Assembly (NCBI GenBank): GCA_016192825.1
Contig: JACPTK010000024.1
Span: forward strand, 1-64,000
DNA length: 64,000 nt
Source: Betaproteobacteria bacterium
Lineage (GTDB): Bacteria; Pseudomonadota; Gammaproteobacteria; Burkholderiales; SG8-41
Reading direction: 5' to 3'
Shown: one piece after another, positions 61,361 to 64,000 of the stretch
How the letters are laid out: the number at the start of each line of letters is the position of its first letter
Numbering within the stretch: the first letter of the stretch is position 1
Made by a program: the position numbers and the translations under genes
Notes under the pieces: model-generated
Seen by the model: the letters and a program-made list of their open reading frames with translations, nothing else
Databases searched by the model: none
What the model was told of the DNA's origin: nothing

Positions 61361-61413
61361 CAGGATCAGCAGGATTCACGTGATCGTTTCCGGCCTTAAT
61401 CCTGCAAATCCTG
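61361..61413. repeat. Repeat E inverted repeat, possible terminator
   Basis: CAGGATCAGCAGGATT (61361-61376) faces AATCCTGCAAATCCTG (61398-61413) with two mismatches. It is related to the ACAGGATT units at 6005-6031 and lies just after the lipoprotein gene. Confidence 0.65.
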
Positions 61414-61464
61414 CCGATTTTCTGCCCGCGAGACGGGTTCTGACTTGACGGCAGGAGAAATGCT

Positions 61465-61713
61465 ATGAGCAAACGTCCAAGGGGTTGGGCACTGACGGTC
61501 GCGATGACGGCTTTCCTTTCGGGGCCGTCGCTCGCCGCGGACGAGCTCTCCAAGGATCTCACGTCGACGATCGCGCTCCTGGGCCTGCCGTGCGGACAGG
61601 TCGTCAGCGCGAAACGGCTGGGCGAAAACGACTACATCGCTACTTGCTCGAACAAGATGCGCTACCGGGTATTCATGAACGCACAGGGCCGCGTCGTCGC
61701 GCAAAGACAGTAG
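61465..61713 (+). CDS. Small periplasmic protein with a conserved-looking Cys pair
   Basis: An 82-aa protein with signal peptide (cleavage near GPSLAADEL) and a 57-residue mature part: LLGLPCGQVVSAKRLGENDY, then IATCSNKMRYRVFMNAQGRV. Two cysteines could form a disulfide. GCAGGAG precedes ATG 61465. I have seen this GLPCGxVVxxxxxGxxDYxxxCxxGxxYRV pattern only in uncharacterised proteins. Confidence 0.7.
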   Translation: MSKRPRGWALTVAMTAFLSGPSLAADELSKDLTSTIALLGLPCGQVVSAKRLGENDYIATCSNKMRYRVFMNAQGRVVAQRQ

Positions 61714-61784
61714 GCGGCCTGCCCGGGAACGGAACCGGAACGCGGTCGCTGAATCGCGATCGGATTTCACATGGGAAATTTCGA

Positions 61785-62141
61785 ATGATTACCGACACAG
61801 TGATGGACGCCATCGCGCACATCGAGATGCACCGGCAGGAAATGGCCAGGGAAACGAGCGTCGCGGCGGCATGCAGCGAGGCGCTGCGCAAGCTGCACGA
61901 ACTGCTCGAAGGGGAGCGCCAGGCGTTGCAGTCGCACGGCGCAGGACCGGGCCATGCCGCGAACATCGAGGCCGTAACGGCCGAGATCGAGCGCGTGAAG
62001 AGACTGGCCAGCACCGGGGGCAAGGGCGCGCCCCCGAGGCATGAGCGTGGCCAGCAGGGGAGGCCGGCGCGGCCAACCCAGCCCCACTATCGTGCCCGCA
62101 ACAAGGGCCGCAGAACGATGGGGCGCAGCGGCGGTCGCTGA
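61785..62141 (+). CDS. Uncharacterised helical protein with basic tail
   Basis: A 118-aa protein. The first 70 residues are helical ([40 protein letters not shown]), and the last 45 are Arg/Gly/Pro-rich ([20 protein letters not shown]), suggesting nucleic-acid contact or disorder. No family was recognised. It ends 10 bases before the nitrile hydratase alpha gene and may be co-transcribed with it. Confidence 0.55.
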   Translation: MITDTVMDAIAHIEMHRQEMARETSVAAACSEALRKLHELLEGERQALQSHGAGPGHAANIEAVTAEIERVKRLASTGGKGAPPRHERGQQGRPARPTQPHYRARNKGRRTMGRSGGR

Positions 62142-62151
62142 CGCACGAGTC

Positions 62152-62793
62152 ATGAGCGATCACCCTCACCACCACGCGGGCGACGATCACGCGCGCGAGC
62201 ACGACCGCCCGCTCTCCGGCCCGGCGCTGCGCGTGAAGGCGCTGGAGTCGCTGCTCGTCGAGAAGGGCCTCGTCGATCCAAAGGCGCTCGACGAGCTGAT
62301 CGACACCTATGAAACCAAGGTGGGACCGCGCAACGGCGCCCGTGTCGTTGCGCGCGCGTGGGTCGATCCGGCCTACAAGCAGCGCCTCCTTGCGGATGGC
62401 GGCGCCGCCATCGCCGAGTTGGGCTTCGTCGGAAGGGGCGAGGACATCGTGGTGCTCGAGAACACGCCCAAGGTCCGCAACCTGGTGGTATGCACGCTCT
62501 GTTCCTGCTACCCGTGGCCCGTGCTGGGTCTCCCGCCGGTATGGTACAAGTCGGCGCCGTACCGCTCGCGCGCCGTCATCAACCCGCGCGGCGTGCTCAA
62601 GGAGCTGGGCGGCGAGATTCCGGACGCCGTCGAAGTGCGGGTGTGGGACTCGACCGCCGAGCTGCGCTACCTGGTGCTGCCGGAGCGCCCGGCGGGGACC
62701 GAGGGCTGGAGCGAAGAGCAGCTGGCGGCGATCGTCACGCGCGATGCGATGATCGGCGTGGTGCCGGTGACCGTGCCGGGGAGCGGGCGATGA
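62152..62793 (+). CDS. nthA: Nitrile hydratase alpha subunit, cobalt-type
   Basis: A 213-aa metal-binding subunit that hydrates nitriles to amides. The metal site V-C114-T-L-C117-S-C119-YPWPVLG has Thr in CTLCSC, the form associated with cobalt (iron enzymes have CSLCSC); the second and third Cys become sulfinic and sulfenic acids. The rest ([56 protein letters not shown]) is typical. The N-terminal His-rich stretch ([14 protein letters not shown]) may bind metal. Overlaps the beta gene by ATGA. Confidence 0.96.
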   Translation: MSDHPHHHAGDDHAREHDRPLSGPALRVKALESLLVEKGLVDPKALDELIDTYETKVGPRNGARVVARAWVDPAYKQRLLADGGAAIAELGFVGRGEDIVVLENTPKVRNLVVCTLCSCYPWPVLGLPPVWYKSAPYRSRAVINPRGVLKELGGEIPDAVEVRVWDSTAELRYLVLPERPAGTEGWSEEQLAAIVTRDAMIGVVPVTVPGSGR

Positions 62794-63446
62794 ACGGCGT
62801 GCATGACATGGGCGGCATGCACGGCATGGGGCCGGTCGAGATCGAGCAGGACGAGCCCGCGTTCCACTCGGGGTGGGAGGCACGCGCGTTCGCGCTCACC
62901 GTGGCATCCGCGTCGCACCGCAGGTGGAATATCGACATGAGCCGCCATTCACGCGAGCGCATGCCGCCTGCCGATTACCTGGCGGCGACTTACTACGAGC
63001 GCTGGCTTTTTGGACTGGAGAAGCTGCTCGTCGAGAATGGGTTGGTGAGCGCGAAGGAGCTGGAGTCGGGATGCCCGGAGCGCAGGGCCGACGGCACCGG
63101 CACCCTGCGCGCCGCGGGCGTGGCGGAGTTCCTGCGGGTGCGGATCCGCGCCCGGCTCGAGGACGACGTGCGGCCGAAGTTCAGGGTTGGCGGCCGCGTC
63201 ATCGCGCGCAACATCCATCCGGCCGGCCATACGCGGCTCCCGCGCTATGCGCGCGGGCGGCACGGCGTGATCGAGCGCGATCACGGCGTGTTCGTTTTCC
63301 CCGACACGAGCGCAATGAGCGGCGACAAGAAGCCGCAGCATCTCTACAGCGTGCGCTTCGCCGCGCGCGAGTTGTGGGGTGCCGACGCCTCGCCGCGCGA
63401 CAGTGTTTACGTGAACCTCTGGGATGACCACCTTGACCCCGCCTGA
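62790..63446 (+). CDS. nthB: Nitrile hydratase beta subunit
   Basis: A 218-aa partner subunit: [20 protein letters not shown] at the N-terminus, [32 protein letters not shown], then the SH3-like C-terminal domain ([50 protein letters not shown]). Starts in the alpha stop codon. Alpha-beta-activator order is seen in some cobalt-type operons. The third gene begins inside the last 23 bases of this one. Confidence 0.96.
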   Translation: MNGVHDMGGMHGMGPVEIEQDEPAFHSGWEARAFALTVASASHRRWNIDMSRHSRERMPPADYLAATYYERWLFGLEKLLVENGLVSAKELESGCPERRADGTGTLRAAGVAEFLRVRIRARLEDDVRPKFRVGGRVIARNIHPAGHTRLPRYARGRHGVIERDHGVFVFPDTSAMSGDKKPQHLYSVRFAARELWGADASPRDSVYVNLWDDHLDPA

Positions 63447-63795
63447 GCGCGCCCTCGATGCCCTTCCCGCGCTCCCGCGCGACGCGGAGGGGCCGGTGTT
63501 CCAGGCGCCGTGGCAGGCGCAGGCCTTCGCGATGGCGCTTTCGCTCCATGAGCGCGGGGCCTTCACGTGGCGCGAGTGGGCCGATGCGCTTGCCTCGGAG
63601 CTCGCCGCCACAGCCGCTCGCGGGGAGCCGGACGACGGCACGCGCTACTACGAGCACTGGCTCGCCGCGCTCGAAAAGCTCGTCGCCCGCAAGAAAATCA
63701 TCACCGGGAACGAGCTGGCGCGGCGCGTGGACGAATGGGATGCCGCGGCGCGCGCGACGCCGCACGGCAAGCCGATCGAGCTGGGGAACGCATGA
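63424..63795 (+). CDS. Nitrile hydratase accessory (activator) protein
   Basis: A 123-aa protein like the N-terminal half of the beta subunit: PVFQAPWQAQAFAMALSLHE, FTWREWADALASELAA and YYEHWLAALEKLVARKKIIT. Such accessory proteins (P14K/NhlE type) deliver the metal-loaded alpha subunit by subunit exchange. Overlaps the beta gene by 23 bases and the next short frame by four bases. Confidence 0.93.
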   Translation: MTTLTPPERALDALPALPRDAEGPVFQAPWQAQAFAMALSLHERGAFTWREWADALASELAATAARGEPDDGTRYYEHWLAALEKLVARKKIITGNELARRVDEWDAAARATPHGKPIELGNA

Positions 63796-63842
63796 CGGTC
63801 AACCCCGGATTCGCCGTGCCTGCGCCAGCACTCGACGTCTAG
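63792..63842 (+). pseudogene. Truncated fourth gene of the nitrile hydratase operon
   Basis: ATG 63792, coupled to the activator by ATGA, reads MTVNPGFAVPAPALDV and ends at TAG 63840-63842, the start of a repeat B element. The frame looks like the beginning of a longer operon gene, cut by the element. It could be a cobalt transporter or amidase, but the remaining codons cannot tell. Confidence 0.5.
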
Positions 63843-63900
63843 CAGCCTGTCGGACTTACCAGTCGGGACAGGCTGCTAACAGCAAAACCGGCCGGATTTC
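63839..63900. repeat. Repeat B copy 4, left part
   Basis: CTAG 63839-63842, left hairpin (63840-63876, one mismatch GTCGGGACAGG) and CAGCAAAACCGGCCGG. The right end is not seen before the window ends at 64000; the last 100 bases contain no recognised gene. Confidence 0.8.
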
Positions 63901-64000
63901 CACAAGATATCGTTCAAATAGCCTCAACAGCCGCGTGAGCACGCACGTTTCTTCGTGGTTCGGGCCACTCAGTGGTGTTTTCGACCTCATTCCGGCGGCC

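Noticed and set aside
1-64000. tRNA genes, rRNA genes, integrase or attachment sites
   Set aside because: None could be recognised by eye; the queG array lacks a visible integrase or clean direct-repeat attachment site.

Overview
The window looks like a chromosomal segment of a GC-rich, Burkholderiales-type betaproteobacterium. This is inferred from nine Bug/TctC-type periplasmic receptors in 64 kb (an expansion known from Bordetella, Cupriavidus and relatives) and from soil-type catabolic genes. No rRNA, tRNA, CRISPR array, integrase or complete insertion sequence was seen.

Layout. 0.2-5.4 kb: a giant TPR membrane protein, an nhaA scrap, a class A acid phosphatase lipoprotein and a 54-aa charged protein. 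5.6-9.0 kb: an accretion zone in which four pieces of queG (epoxyqueuosine reductase) are separated by an SDR scrap, a Bug gene and a higBA module. 9.0-15.1 kb: an AT-richer cassette of four co-directional genes ending in a 1400-aa DUF4365-like nuclease/STAND-type NTPase with long helical repeats, a candidate defence system. 15.4-17 kb: small proteins and a vapBC pair with a perfect palindromic operator. 17-22 kb: a redox neighbourhood with two genes read through in-frame TGA codons: a glutaredoxin-DinB-like fusion with a U-T-G-C motif and a UGSC-family protein. Each TGA is followed by an 8-bp hairpin with a three-base loop beginning GT at bacterial SECIS distance, so both are probable selenoproteins. 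22-33.5 kb: MAPEG, MFS, CBS, sulfatase, DapA-like and PanE-like genes and five Bug receptors. 33.7-42.3 kb: a catabolic cluster of four alpha/beta hydrolases, three NodB-fold deacetylases, an SDR and a C45 acyltransferase, divergent from a Bug-Bug-PanE operon. 43.9-59.6 kb: aldehyde dehydrogenase, TauD dioxygenase, triheme cytochrome, OmpA lipoprotein, HtpG with a sigma-32-type promoter, Bug-LigB-Gfo/Idh/MocA operon, LOG, SIMPL, PaiB-like, 2-hydroxyacid dehydrogenase-Bug-VOC operon and a frameshifted methyltransferase. 60.5-63.8 kb: small exported proteins and a cobalt-type nitrile hydratase operon.

Two intergenic repeat families stand out. Family A (about 110 bp, seven long copies) carries a GGCTTAGAG/CTCTAAGCC stem; six copies lie 33-113 bp upstream of a start codon in the same orientation. 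Family B (about 207 bp when complete) has two terminal hairpins and a 13-14 bp internal inverted repeat; all five copies begin at CTAG, one is flanked by CTAG on both sides, and three supply the TAG stop of the preceding gene. Many spacers hold gene scraps (nhaA, queG, SDR, IS4 transposase, carboxymuconolactone decarboxylase, CoA transferase, cupin, isochorismatase), so the region has been repeatedly broken and refilled.

The Bug receptors lie next to different catabolic enzymes and no TctA/TctB membrane genes are present, suggesting (inference) that they act with transporters encoded elsewhere or as sensors.
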